Source: DP-36 sp036004365 | Lineage (GTDB): Bacteria > Desulfobacterota > Binatia > UBA9968 | Reading direction: 5' to 3' | DNA: 64,000 nucleotides | Assembly: GCA_036004365.1 (NCBI GenBank) | Contig: DASYRN010000175.1 | Span: 19,054 to 83,053 of the forward strand | Part shown: positions 43,286 to 52,337 of the stretch, piece after piece | Layout of the letters: the number at the start of each line of letters is the position of its first letter | How positions within the stretch are numbered: position 1 is the stretch's first letter | Program-made: the position numbers and the translations under genes | The notes under the pieces: model-generated | The model's input: only the letters and a program-made list of their open reading frames with translations | Told to the model about the DNA's origin: nothing | Databases searched by the model: none

Positions 43286-43311
43286 CCTCTCCCCTGTCGT
43301 CGGGGGAGAGG
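43286..43311. repeat. GC-rich hairpin between TAXI and TRAP genes
   Basis: CCTCTCCCC (43286-43294) and GGGGAGAGG (43303-43311) form a 9-bp stem with an 8-nt loop. No T-tract. Same kind as 960-978, so it is probably a dispersed repeat. It may damp expression of the permease relative to the binding proteins. Confidence 0.5.
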
Positions 43312-43332
43312 ACAAAGGAGAGGGGGACCCTG

Positions 43333-44376
43333 TCACGGGTTGAGTGCAAGCAGCCTGCGTTGCGTGTCGTCCATCTTCGCGGACCAAACCCCTTTCTCTT
43401 TATAAAATTGCATTGCCCCCGGATGATACGGGATCGTAACGTCGGCCGATGCCGCTCGCTCGCGTGTCCATTCCTTGAAGCCGGGGTGGATCGGCTGAAG
43501 CTTCTCTGTATTATCCCAGATCGCCTTCAGGATGGTGGTCACGACTTGATCCGGAGCCGCTTTATGGGTGGCGAAGTGGATGTCATAAGCGACCGTGCAG
43601 GTGTCCTCAACCACGGCGGCTGCGGTCCCGGCCTTGACGACCCTCGTGTAGTAGCCCGGGACGGCTTGGCGAACGCGCCGATCACCTTCCGGTGAACAGT
43701 CAAGCGAGAGGTGTCGCACACCAACCGACGCATCAGCTTCTCTGATCTTTGCCATGTTCAGGGCGCCCGTGGTAACGTCAGCGCGCCCCTGAACGAGGGC
43801 ATCGATGCCGTCGTTGACAGCGGGGACGGGGACTACTTTGACGTCCTTCCACGTAAGCCCTGCGTTCGACAGCTGCCCGAACATGTTAAACCAGACCGCC
43901 TGATGCGCGGGATACTCTCCGGTTACCCGCTTCCCCTTGATTTCGTGGACGCTCTTCAGTGGTGAATCCTTCTTGACAAGCAGCCCAATGATCAGAGGGG
44001 CGCCCTGCATCACGAGGCGGATGTTGGGGGAATGTGGGAAGTCGTTCTTCCCGCCGACCTTGAGCTTCTGCGGCCCCTGGTACGCCATCCCCATGTCCAC
44101 CGCGTTGACAATCGCGAAGTCCAGCTCCCCGTTATTGAGAAGTGGGATAAAGGTGCTGGTTCCCGTGTACGGCTGGATTGTCGTCTGAATCGGTCCTGAC
44201 TCGGTGGCGACCTTAGCCAGCCCGCTCGCCAGCGCGTAGAAGACAGTGCCCGCCGGGTTTGTCCCGATGGTGACCGCACGCGGCAACTGCTGGGCCTGGG
44301 CAGAGTCGAGCAGGAACAGCGGAGCCGTAAGTGAGACGGCAATGACTAACCATTGTGTGTTCCGTAGTGCGCGCAT
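43333..44376 (-). CDS. TAXI-family TRAP binding protein, copy 1
   Basis: 347 residues with a signal peptide (VIAVSLTAPLFLLDSAQA) and the TAXI motif TIGTNPAGTVFYALASGLA. The ATG at 44376 has GGAGG 6 nt upstream; the one at 44382 abuts it. It pairs with the fused TRAP permease downstream on the same strand. It is more than half identical by eye to the next gene, so a tandem duplication. Ligand unknown. Confidence 0.92.
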   Translation of the reverse strand: MRALRNTQWLVIAVSLTAPLFLLDSAQAQQLPRAVTIGTNPAGTVFYALASGLAKVATESGPIQTTIQPYTGTSTFIPLLNNGELDFAIVNAVDMGMAYQGPQKLKVGGKNDFPHSPNIRLVMQGAPLIIGLLVKKDSPLKSVHEIKGKRVTGEYPAHQAVWFNMFGQLSNAGLTWKDVKVVPVPAVNDGIDALVQGRADVTTGALNMAKIREADASVGVRHLSLDCSPEGDRRVRQAVPGYYTRVVKAGTAAAVVEDTCTVAYDIHFATHKAAPDQVVTTILKAIWDNTEKLQPIHPGFKEWTRERAASADVTIPYHPGAMQFYKEKGVWSAKMDDTQRRLLALNP

Positions 44377-44455
44377 AGGCATCCTCCATATTCTATATTC
44401 GCTCCCACTCTATTTACGCTCCTTCCATACTGTAAGCTAGCATAAGTTAGAATGC

Positions 44456-45487
44456 CTAGGGGTTCAGCGTCAGGAGCTTTGCCTGTGTTTCGTCCATCTT
44501 AGCTGACCAGAGCTTATTTTCTTTATAGAACTGCACCGCCGCCGGATGATACGGGATCGTCACGTCGGCGGAGGCCGCACGCTCGCGCGTCCACTCTTTG
44601 AATTGTGGGTGCAAGGGAGGAAGCTTATCGACATTGTCCCAGAGGGCCTTAAGAGTAGCTTGAACGACTTGACCCGGAAGAGCTTTGTGACCGAGGAAAT
44701 AAATGTCAAAGCTAAGGATACAGGTGTCCCCAACGATCCCTGTGGAGGCTCCAGACTTTAGGGTGGTGAGATAGTAACCTGGAACCGCCTTTCTCACACG
44801 TTCTTCTCCCTGCGGCGAACAGTCCAGGGAAACGAAGCGGACGCCGACGGAGGCATCCGCTTCCTTGATCTTGGCGGCGCCAATCGCATGGTTGCTGACG
44901 TCGGCCCGTCCCTGAACCAATGCGTCGATTCCCTCGTTGACGGCGGGAACCGGCACGACTTTGACATCGTTCCAGGTCAGCCCTGCGCTCGCGAGCCCCG
45001 TAAAGATATGGTACCAGATAGCTACGTTAGCCGGATATTCTTCAGTCACCCGCTTCCCCTTGACGTCGTGGACTGTTTTAATCTGAGACTCCTTCTTGAC
45101 TACGAGGCTTACCTGCAACGGTGAACCGCGCATTATCAACCTTGTGTTTGGAACATGCGGCAGCGGATTTCGGCCGCCGACCTTAAACCGGGCCGCCCCC
45201 TGGTAGGCGAGGTTCATTTCCACGGCGTTAATAATACCAAAATCGATTTCTCCGTTGTCGAGGAGGGGCAAAAAGGTGCTGCTACCGGTGTAGGGCTGAA
45301 TCACCGCCTGAAAGGGCGCGGTGCCGCTTACCACGCTGGCCAGGCCACTGGCTACGGCATAGAAAACTGTCCCGGGAGGATTGGCTCCAATCGTGGCGGA
45401 GCGGGGAAGTTGCTGGGCCCGAGCGGAATCGAAGAGGAGCACTAGGACGGCAATCGCTAACGAGCTTAGCGTCTTTTGTGCCCGCAC
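44456..45487 (-). CDS. TAXI-family TRAP binding protein, copy 2
   Basis: 343 residues, signal peptide (SLAIAVLVLLFDSARA) and TIGANPPGTVFYAVASGLA. GTG start with GGAGG 6 nt upstream. Shares VKVVPVPAVNxGIDALVQGRADV, SLDCSP, ADVTIPYHP and the C-terminal WSAKMD with copy 1. Two binding proteins for one permease suggest distinct or overlapping ligands. Divergent from the ligase gene. Confidence 0.92.
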   Translation of the reverse strand: MRAQKTLSSLAIAVLVLLFDSARAQQLPRSATIGANPPGTVFYAVASGLASVVSGTAPFQAVIQPYTGSSTFLPLLDNGEIDFGIINAVEMNLAYQGAARFKVGGRNPLPHVPNTRLIMRGSPLQVSLVVKKESQIKTVHDVKGKRVTEEYPANVAIWYHIFTGLASAGLTWNDVKVVPVPAVNEGIDALVQGRADVSNHAIGAAKIKEADASVGVRFVSLDCSPQGEERVRKAVPGYYLTTLKSGASTGIVGDTCILSFDIYFLGHKALPGQVVQATLKALWDNVDKLPPLHPQFKEWTRERAASADVTIPYHPAAVQFYKENKLWSAKMDETQAKLLTLNP

Positions 45488-45607
45488 GTCAGTCCTCCTC
45501 TGTTAGAGTGCATCAGTCTAGGCTTACCCTTTCGCCATTGTCAACCGTCGCGCCAGCATGGGTTCATGACTATTCATCTGCCGGATTGGGAGGCGTAGAA
45601 TAAGAGT

Positions 45608-47188
45608 ATGCTATTTGCCGAATTTTGCGTGCTCTGCCGCAATCTTGAAACAACGCGCAGCCGGCTCGTCAAGACTGCGGCCACTGCCGAGTTTCTACGC
45701 GCCTTGAGCAGTGAAGAGATAGGGCCGGCGATTGCTTTTTTGGCCGGGCGCCCGTTTGCCTCTTCGGATGCTCGGGTGCTGGACGTGAGTTGGGGAATCC
45801 TTTCCGAGGTATACAAACAGAGCGGGCTCCCTTCGGAGGTTCCAAGCCTGACGATTGTGGACGTCGCCCGAGGTCTCGAGGCGATCGCGCAGGCCTCGGG
45901 CGCAGGATCTCGAAGAGCGAAGATGGAGCGATTGGCAGAGCTTCTGGCGCTTGCCACCTCCGAGGAGCGGGAAATTCTCAAAAGGATATTGCTCGGAGAG
46001 ATGAGAATCGGGCTCCACAATGGCTTGATCCAGGACGCAGTCACGCGTGCCGCCGGCGCCGATCCGAAGCTTGTGCGCCGCGTCGCCCTTTTCCTCTCCG
46101 ATCTATCCGAGGTTGCGAGGATTGCGCTCACCGAAGGCGTGGAAGGTCTGCGGCGCGTTGGAATTCGCTTATTCGTCCCGCTTCTTCCCATGCTGGCGGA
46201 GCTTTCGTCCGATTTTCACGAAGTTTTTGAGGCTCATCAAGGCCAGACAGCGCTTGAGTTTAAATATGATGGAGCTCGCATCCAGATTCATAAAGAACAA
46301 GATGAATGCCGCATCTGGAGCCGCCGCCTTTCTGAGGTGACTTTGAGCCTGCCGGATATCGTGGAGATCGCGCGCCGGGAATTTCGGTGTCGATCTTGCA
46401 TTGTCGAGGGAGAGGTGATCGCGGTTGGCCGCGACGGTCGACCTCTGCCGTTCCAGGAACTGATGCGTCGCTTCCGGCGCGTGCGCGAGGTGGCGTCCGC
46501 GGTGCGTGAAGTTCCTTTGGCTCTCTATTTGTTCGACTGTCTTTTGGTCGATGGCCGTCCGCTCATCGATGAGCCCTATGAGCTTCGTTGGGAGGAGCTC
46601 AAGCGCGTGACAGGCGGAAACTATATGGCGCACCGGATAGTCCCGGCCGACGTACAAGCGGCAGAAGCGTTCTTCGCGGAAGCACTGACTTCCGGCCATG
46701 AGGGGGTTATGGCGAAGGCGCTCACGAGTCCGTACATGCCGGGAAACCGAGGCAAGCATTGGTTCAAAATCAAGTCTGCTGAGACAGTTGATTGCGTGAT
46801 CATAGCTGCTGACCGAGGTTCCGGGCGTCGACGAGGCTGGCTTTCGAATTATCATCTCGCGGTCGTAGACGATGCGGTAGGTTTCGCGCCGGTGGGAAAG
46901 ACCTTCAAGGGGCTTACGGATCTGGAATTTACAGCTATGACGGCGCAGCTTGAGAAGATTAGAAGCGCTGACGACGGCTACACCGTGACCGTCCAACCGA
47001 AGGTCGTGGTGGAGGTAGCCTATAACGAGATTCAACGAAGCGATCAGTATCGGTCCGGCTTTGCCCTGCGCTTTGCCCGCATCACTCGGATCCGTGAGGA
47101 TAAAGAGCCGTCACAGGCGACCACTCTGTCTGAGCTACGTGCTCTTTACGAGAAACAATTCGTCTCAAAGAGCCGCGGCGATGTCTAA
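45608..47188 (+). CDS. lig: Archaeal-type ATP-dependent DNA ligase
   Basis: 526 residues with the three-domain organisation of Lig1/LigB: N-terminal DNA-binding domain, adenylation domain with EFKYDGARIQIH (Lys219 as nucleophile), and OB domain after ~400. Other motifs: EGEVIAVGRDGRPLPFQ, EGVMAKAL and KHWFKIKSAETVD. Seals nicks with ATP, unlike the NAD-dependent LigA used by most bacteria. Length matches archaeal ligases. Bacterial copies are known, usually beside LigA and in repair. No Ku or LigD genes here. Probably acquired laterally. Confidence 0.93.
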   Translation: MLFAEFCVLCRNLETTRSRLVKTAATAEFLRALSSEEIGPAIAFLAGRPFASSDARVLDVSWGILSEVYKQSGLPSEVPSLTIVDVARGLEAIAQASGAGSRRAKMERLAELLALATSEEREILKRILLGEMRIGLHNGLIQDAVTRAAGADPKLVRRVALFLSDLSEVARIALTEGVEGLRRVGIRLFVPLLPMLAELSSDFHEVFEAHQGQTALEFKYDGARIQIHKEQDECRIWSRRLSEVTLSLPDIVEIARREFRCRSCIVEGEVIAVGRDGRPLPFQELMRRFRRVREVASAVREVPLALYLFDCLLVDGRPLIDEPYELRWEELKRVTGGNYMAHRIVPADVQAAEAFFAEALTSGHEGVMAKALTSPYMPGNRGKHWFKIKSAETVDCVIIAADRGSGRRRGWLSNYHLAVVDDAVGFAPVGKTFKGLTDLEFTAMTAQLEKIRSADDGYTVTVQPKVVVEVAYNEIQRSDQYRSGFALRFARITRIREDKEPSQATTLSELRALYEKQFVSKSRGDV

Positions 47189-47203
47189 ACCCGGGTTCTT
47201 AGT

Positions 47204-48235
47204 CTAAACGTTGAAGCGAAAATGGATGATGTCTCCGTCTCGGACGACGTAGTCCTTGCCCTCTAAGCGCAGCTTTCCCGCCTCCCGGCACTTGGCCTCG
47301 CTGCCAAGAGCGATGAAGTCCTCGTAAGTGACCACCTCGGCGCGAATGAAGCCCCGCTCCATGTCGCTATGGATTTTCCCCGCGGCCTTGCGTGCCGGCG
47401 TTTCTCTCTTAATGGTCCAGGCGCGAAGCTCACCTGACACCGTCGTGAAAAAACTTATCAGATCCAAAAGGCGATACGCGGCGTGGATAAAACGGTCCCG
47501 CGCTGATTCTTGAATGCCCATCTCTTTCAAGAAGCTCTGGCGATCCGGTTCCTCGAGCTGCGCTATCTCCGTCTCGACTTTGCCGGCTAGCATAAGCCCA
47601 TGGATTTTGTGTCGCTCAAGCTCTTTCTGATAGGCAAGGGGCAAGGACTTCCCCGCTTGTTCGTCCACAGCGTTGAAGAGGGCCAGGACCGGCTTCCGGC
47701 TAAGAAAACCGAAGCCAGACAGGAGGGCTTCCTCGTCTGGCGTAAAGGAAACGTTTCTCAGACTCTCCTCCCTCTCGAGGATCTTGCGGCAGCGCTCCAG
47801 GAGTTCCGACTCGTGTGGCCTAGCAGTTTCCTTTTTCAATCGAGCCAGGCGATTCTCCACGACGCCAAGATCCGCCAGAATCATTTCGGCCAACAGACTG
47901 TTCAACTCTTTCAGCGGGCTGGCATCGGGACCGAAATCGCGCAGCACGAGAGCGATGGCATCTACGTCCCGCATCTGGTTAAGAAGTTCGCCGCCTTGCA
48001 GACGGTCACTCTTTTCGCTGGGTGGAACGTCCGTAAAGCGGATCTCTGCATAAGTGGTCTTTTTCGGCTTAAAAATCTGGCAGAGGCGCTCGATCCTTGG
48101 ATCGGGAACCTTAATGACGCCAAGATGAACTTCCGTATGCCCGGCAGAATACCCCACATCGGCTCTCAGCCCGGTCAGCATGTTAAAAATTGTTGTCTTA
48201 CCAGAGCCTCGAAGGCCTATGAGACCGACTTTCAT
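47204..48235 (-). CDS. YchF-like GTPase (DUF933 domain)
   Basis: 343 residues with an unusual P-loop GLRGSGKTT (canonical YchF has GLPNVGKST), VLALFNAVDE in place of NVDE, and the C-terminal TGS-like domain (VVTYEDFIALGSEAKCREAGKLRLEGKDYVVRDGD marks GKDYVVRDGDIIHFRFNV). YchF is an Obg-like ATPase/GTPase linked to ribosomes and stress. The ATG at 48235 follows a TTG that is less likely. Whether the altered P-loop changes nucleotide preference is unknown. Confidence 0.85.
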   Translation of the reverse strand: MKVGLIGLRGSGKTTIFNMLTGLRADVGYSAGHTEVHLGVIKVPDPRIERLCQIFKPKKTTYAEIRFTDVPPSEKSDRLQGGELLNQMRDVDAIALVLRDFGPDASPLKELNSLLAEMILADLGVVENRLARLKKETARPHESELLERCRKILEREESLRNVSFTPDEEALLSGFGFLSRKPVLALFNAVDEQAGKSLPLAYQKELERHKIHGLMLAGKVETEIAQLEEPDRQSFLKEMGIQESARDRFIHAAYRLLDLISFFTTVSGELRAWTIKRETPARKAAGKIHSDMERGFIRAEVVTYEDFIALGSEAKCREAGKLRLEGKDYVVRDGDIIHFRFNV

Positions 48236-48399
48236 CAATGCTCGTCCTTAAAATCTTCAGAATTTCTAGCGGGCGAGGAACACCCCTCTAGCGGGAAAAG
48301 ATCTTCCAAGGGTTGGATATTAGAAACAGGGGCAGGGAAAGCTACTCAGGGGCAAGAGACGACGGGCGACGTCTCGCTCGTCGGCCATCGTCAGTTAGA

Positions 48400-48816
48400 C
48401 TAACGAGTCTGGAGCACCTGCCCCCCGAGATTGGTTACCTTGTCCACCCGAATGACCACTGCCGCCCCTTTACGCTCCGGATCCTTGTCGATTTCGTCCT
48501 TGACTGTGCGTCCCATCACCTGTTCTCGGATAGGCCCGCTCTCATGGATAGTGGCCACCCCATGAAAGCGGAAGTTAAGTCTGGTCTTCCCGTCGCGGAA
48601 GAGCACGGTCACCTTCGGGTTTTCCTGGACGTTCTTGAGATGCTGCCGCCTGGTCCGCTCCCAGTAGGCCAGAGACTCGTTGTCAAAGACCATCATGCTG
48701 CCCTTGTAGCCGATATCAGGTTCTCCGCCTTTTGAAGCCGTGGCGAGAACGCAGGGGCAGCCGTTGGCAAGGGCGTTATCAATCATCTCGCGCATCTGAT
48801 CGGTTAATTGAATCAT
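48400..48816 (-). CDS. Pyridoxamine 5'-phosphate oxidase-fold protein
   Basis: 138 residues with a split-barrel flavin-binding fold: CVLATASKGGEPDIGYKGSM, VTVLFRDGKTRLNFRFHG. Likely an FMN- or F420-binding oxidoreductase, not the housekeeping PdxH. Minus strand between the GTPase and TenA, with no strong operon sign. Function not assigned. Confidence 0.78.
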   Translation of the reverse strand: MIQLTDQMREMIDNALANGCPCVLATASKGGEPDIGYKGSMMVFDNESLAYWERTRRQHLKNVQENPKVTVLFRDGKTRLNFRFHGVATIHESGPIREQVMGRTVKDEIDKDPERKGAAVVIRVDKVTNLGGQVLQTR

Positions 48817-48872
48817 GGGCGCATCCTATGAAAGGTCAAGTCTGATGTCAACTCCAAACGCCGAGGAGTTCC

Positions 48873-49544
48873 CTACACGGGCCACTTCTCCAATCGATAA
48901 GCCTGATCCCAGAAAAGAAACTCGTAGCGGCTGCTCAAAAGGAAATGGGAGATCATGAGCCTTTTCTCTTCGCCCTGCGCACTTGCCCCTAAGTGATCCA
49001 TCAGAGCGATCTGTTCCCACACCGGCTTCCAGTACTCTTCGGACGCATAGATCTGGATCCACTGGCGGTAGATCTTGGGGGCTTTGGGGCGGTTCTTGTA
49101 GAGTTTTTTTCCAACCTCCCCGTAAATCCAATAACACGGAAGAATGGCCGCTACGATCTGTCCTAAGCTCGCTCCTCGCGCGACGGTCTGCAAATGTCTC
49201 GTATAGGCCTCAGTGACGGGTCCTTTGGGCGCGGTATCGAGCTGTCTTTGGGACAATCCCAGACTCTTTCCAAAAGCGGCATGAAAACTTCTCTCGACCT
49301 CGACGGCAATCAGAGCGTGTCGAGTAAAGATCTCTAGGGTTTTAAGATCGGGAGACTTAGCCGCGCCAAGGCAGAGGACCTGAGCGAAATCGAGAAGGTA
49401 GAGATAGTCTTGGAGCACGAAGTAAGTGAATCGGTCCATCGGTAAGGTCCCCGCATGCAATTCATCCAGGAAGGGGTGGGCGAAGATCCGGCTCCAGATC
49501 CTGTCTGCCTTGTGTCTTAAGTGCGCGCTGAATTTGGCTCCCAT
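48873..49544 (-). CDS. tenA: TenA-type thiaminase II / aminopyrimidine aminohydrolase
   Basis: 223-residue heme-oxygenase-like helical protein. FVLQDYLYLLDFAQVL near the N-terminus and LPCYWIYGEVG with the catalytic Cys137 are TenA features. It salvages thiamin breakdown products by releasing HMP. No thiamin operon is adjacent. Divergent from coxS. Start ATG 49544. Confidence 0.87.
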   Translation of the reverse strand: MGAKFSAHLRHKADRIWSRIFAHPFLDELHAGTLPMDRFTYFVLQDYLYLLDFAQVLCLGAAKSPDLKTLEIFTRHALIAVEVERSFHAAFGKSLGLSQRQLDTAPKGPVTEAYTRHLQTVARGASLGQIVAAILPCYWIYGEVGKKLYKNRPKAPKIYRQWIQIYASEEYWKPVWEQIALMDHLGASAQGEEKRLMISHFLLSSRYEFLFWDQAYRLEKWPV

Positions 49545-49660
49545 ATTTGACTTCTACGATTCTCTTTTTTGAGTGGGTGTCCTACTTGCACTTTATGCGG
49601 ATTCTTTCTATAACATACCGCCGACGGACAGTCACACGACAACCGAGGAAGGGAAAACCG

Positions 49661-50128
49661 ATGAATAAGAAAATTCGCCTTCATGTGAACGGGAAGAAGG
49701 TTGAGCAGGAGGTGCCGACGCACCGCCTGCTGATCGACTTCTTGCGCTACGATCTGGGGCTCACGGGCACTAAGGAAGGATGTAGCGTCGGAGTCTGCGG
49801 TGCCTGCGCGGTGCTGATGGACGGAAAGATGATTAGCTCCTGCCTCGCCCCGGCGGTTTTTGCCGACGGTCATAAGATCACGACGGTCGAAGGATTGGCC
49901 AAAAACGGTGAGCTTCACCCGGTACAAAAAAGTTTTATCCAATACGGAGGTTTCCAGTGTGGTATCTGCACGCCCGGCCAAGTCATAGCGGCCAAGGCTT
50001 TGTTGGATGAGGTGCGCAAGCCCACTGAGGAACAGATCAAGGAATGGATGATGGGGAATTTGTGCCGCTGCACGGGTTATTACAAGATCATCGAATCCAT
50101 TCAAAAGGCACACCAATTTTTTAAATAA
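49661..50128 (+). CDS. coxS: Molybdenum hydroxylase [2Fe-2S] subunit (CoxS/CutS)
   Basis: 155 residues with the eight-Cys pattern: C41, C46, C49, C61 (N-terminal plant-type cluster, GCSVGVCGACAVL) and C100, C103, C135, C137 (FQCGICTPG, NLCRCTGYY). The ATG at 49661 has GAGGAAGGG upstream; an earlier Met lacks family sequence. It would carry electrons from a molybdenum subunit, but none is encoded nearby. Substrate unknown; aldehyde, purine or CO-like. Confidence 0.92.
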   Translation: MNKKIRLHVNGKKVEQEVPTHRLLIDFLRYDLGLTGTKEGCSVGVCGACAVLMDGKMISSCLAPAVFADGHKITTVEGLAKNGELHPVQKSFIQYGGFQCGICTPGQVIAAKALLDEVRKPTEEQIKEWMMGNLCRCTGYYKIIESIQKAHQFFK

Positions 50129-50137
50129 AGGACGACT

Positions 50138-51061
50138 ATGATTGCATTTGAATATCGTACCCCGAAAAGCCTCAAGGAGGTCTATACAGACCTAAAACAG
50201 TTCGGAACCGATGCCAAACTGATTGCCGGAGGGACGGCCCTCGTCATCATGATGAAGCAGCGTCTGGTGCGTCCGACCTCGCTTATCAGCCTCCGCTCAG
50301 TTCGAGGACTGAGCGATATTGCGCAAAAAGACGGCGGGCTTCGCATAGGCGGTCTGGCGACGCATCGGGAGGTGGAGACGTCTCCCGTGGTGCGCAGGCG
50401 AATTCCTCTCTTAGCGGAGACCTACCGGCACGTGGCGACGATCCGTGTGCGGAACATGGCGACGGTGGGAGGGGGTCTTGCCCATGCGGATCCGAACCAG
50501 GACCCGCCGCCGACCCTGATCGCTTTGGGGGCAACGCTCAAAACAGGGTCGAATGGTGGCAGTCGGGTGATCCCGCTGGAAGAGTTCTTTAAAGACTATT
50601 ATGAGACCGTGCTCAAGCCCGATGAAGTCATCACCGAGATCTTTGTTCCGGGTCTTCCGCCCAACAGCGGCGCGGCGTACCTCAAATTCCTTCCCCGCAC
50701 TGCTGACGACTATGCCACGGTTTCAGCCGCTGCCGTGGTGACTCTAGACAAAACCAGGAAAGTCTTTACCGACGTGCGCATCGCCTTAGGAAGCGTGGGG
50801 ACCACGCCGGTTCGGGCGCGCGAGGCCGAGCAGGTGTTGCGTGGTCAGCCGGTGAAGCCGGATGCGCTGCGCGAGGCTGCGGAGAAGGCTAAACAAGCGG
50901 TCGATCCGATCAGCGATTTCCGCGGATCGGCAGCCTACAAAAAAGAGATGGCCGGCGTTTTTGTCCGGCGCGCCCTGGAGAGAGCTCTCGAGAGCCTTTC
51001 TAAAAGGGTTCCGGCGAGAAGGAGCAGGCCAGCATCGAAGAGGGGGAGAAGAAAGAAGTGA
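50138..51061 (+). CDS. coxM: Molybdenum hydroxylase FAD-binding subunit (CoxM/CutM)
   Basis: 307 residues: AKLIAGGTALVIMMKQR, the ATVGGGLAHADPNQDPP FAD-binding motif and a C-terminal CO-dehydrogenase flavin domain. Starts 9 nt after coxS. It reduces FAD and passes electrons onward. The C-terminal tail is basic (RSRPASKRGRRKK). It overlaps coxG by 4 nt (GTGA). Confidence 0.92.
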   Translation: MIAFEYRTPKSLKEVYTDLKQFGTDAKLIAGGTALVIMMKQRLVRPTSLISLRSVRGLSDIAQKDGGLRIGGLATHREVETSPVVRRRIPLLAETYRHVATIRVRNMATVGGGLAHADPNQDPPPTLIALGATLKTGSNGGSRVIPLEEFFKDYYETVLKPDEVITEIFVPGLPPNSGAAYLKFLPRTADDYATVSAAAVVTLDKTRKVFTDVRIALGSVGTTPVRAREAEQVLRGQPVKPDALREAAEKAKQAVDPISDFRGSAAYKKEMAGVFVRRALERALESLSKRVPARRSRPASKRGRRKK

Positions 51062-51516
51062 AATTCACTCAACGTGCAGTTATTCCTGTTGCCCGTGAAC
51101 TGCTCTGGGAGTTTCTCATGGACGTTCCCAAAGTGGCTCGTTCATTGCCCGGGGTAGAAAGCGTGACTCAGATCGACGATACAACGTATCAAGGAGCCTT
51201 GAAAGTGCGCGTGGGGCCGATTTCCCTCAACCTGCAGGGCAAAATTATTTTGGAACAGCGCGACCGAGAGAATTGGCGCGCGGCTCTAAGGGCCGAAGCA
51301 AGCGACCGGATGGCTGCCGGCGCTGTCAAAGGGCGAACCAACATGGAGCTTAAGGAGATTAGTCCGAAAGAAACAGAGCTCTCAGTCGAAACCGATGTCA
51401 ACATCCTGGGGAAAATCGGCGAATTCGGTCAGCCGATCATTCGCAAGAAGGCCGACGCGATGCTTCAGGAGTTTGTGGAAAACATCAAGCGACAGTTGAC
51501 GGGAAGCGCCGGTTAG
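51058..51516 (+). CDS. coxG: CoxG-like SRPBCC-domain protein
   Basis: 152 residues with the carbon-monoxide-dehydrogenase subunit G fold: FLMDVPKVARSLPGVESV and YQGALKVRVGPISLNLQGK. GTG start overlapping coxM. CoxG recruits CO dehydrogenase to the membrane in some bacteria; the large subunit (CoxL) is absent from the window, so its partner is uncertain. Confidence 0.87.
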   Translation: MKFTQRAVIPVARELLWEFLMDVPKVARSLPGVESVTQIDDTTYQGALKVRVGPISLNLQGKIILEQRDRENWRAALRAEASDRMAAGAVKGRTNMELKEISPKETELSVETDVNILGKIGEFGQPIIRKKADAMLQEFVENIKRQLTGSAG

Positions 51517-52337
51517 TTCTTTCGAAGAAGCGAGCCCGCAGGCGCGCTTTTCTGAACTCGCAAGTCCAATCCACTCAAAACGGCATCATAACAAACTTGG
51601 CTGAGCTGTTTCCGGCTCAGCGAGTCGTTCTTGAGGCCGGTTGTGTCGATCCTCGGATGAACTTTCACCACGGCGTCAATACTTCGGAGGGCCAAAAGAT
51701 TCCAGAGGTGGCCGGCAAATTCCATGTCCCCATACCAGTAGACTCGGTCTCTGTTGGATGGAGAGACTGCCTGACCGTCGATCCGCTTATAAATAATGGA
51801 AATGGGTAGGATCGGTGCGTGCATTCTTAGAGGCGCCGCGAAGGGGGTCGACTGAAAAGGAAGCAGTTTTTCTCCATTGGTTGAGGTCCCCTCGGGAAAA
51901 ATAAGGACGTTCGCCCTCTGCCTCAACTTTTTGACCATCTCTTCCACAAGCAGAGGAACTTTGTCTTTTCTCTCGCGGTCGATAAAGACCGTACCGCACA
52001 ATGCGGTCCATGCACCGATCACCGGCCAATGCCTAACTTCTCTCTTCGATACATAGAGGACGGGAAGAAGGCTGCCCAAAATAACTCCGTCCAGGTAGCC
52101 GACGTGGTTGCTGATGATGAAGTAGCCGCTGCTGGCCAGCCGGTCCCAGTGACCCTCGATGGTCATCTTGACATTCAAAATGTTTCTTAGTGATGCGGCC
52201 AGACACCTCGTCGCCCGGCTGATGATCCTCCAACGCCCAGGAAGCCTGAGCACAGTAATGGCTAGATGAAGGAGGACCACCAGGATGAAGAAAGAGGCCC
52301 AGGCCAATATGAGTGCTGCTAACTTAACCCACCGCAT
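51513..52337 (-). CDS. 1-acyl-sn-glycerol-3-phosphate acyltransferase family (PlsC/OlsA-like)
   Basis: 274 residues: an N-terminal membrane helix, then SNHVGYLDG (NHx4D, N77-D83) and LIFPEGTST (FPEGT), the family catalytic and substrate motifs. Makes phosphatidic acid or the second acylation in ornithine-lipid synthesis. It overlaps by 14 nt the 3' end of an OlsB-like gene on the same strand, so OlsA-like action is a fair reading. Definite PlsC-fold assignment. Confidence 0.87.
   Translation of the reverse strand: MRWVKLAALILAWASFFILVVLLHLAITVLRLPGRWRIISRATRCLAASLRNILNVKMTIEGHWDRLASSGYFIISNHVGYLDGVILGSLLPVLYVSKREVRHWPVIGAWTALCGTVFIDRERKDKVPLLVEEMVKKLRQRANVLIFPEGTSTNGEKLLPFQSTPFAAPLRMHAPILPISIIYKRIDGQAVSPSNRDRVYWYGDMEFAGHLWNLLALRSIDAVVKVHPRIDTTGLKNDSLSRKQLSQVCYDAVLSGLDLRVQKSAPAGSLLRKN

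Noticed and set aside
43286..43311. Strong hairpin considered as a terminator
   Set aside because: No T-tract on either side; kept as a repeat only.
49517..50116. 199-residue minus-strand frame antisense to coxS
   Set aside because: Lies fully over coxS codons with Cys-cluster conservation on the plus strand; a shadow frame.
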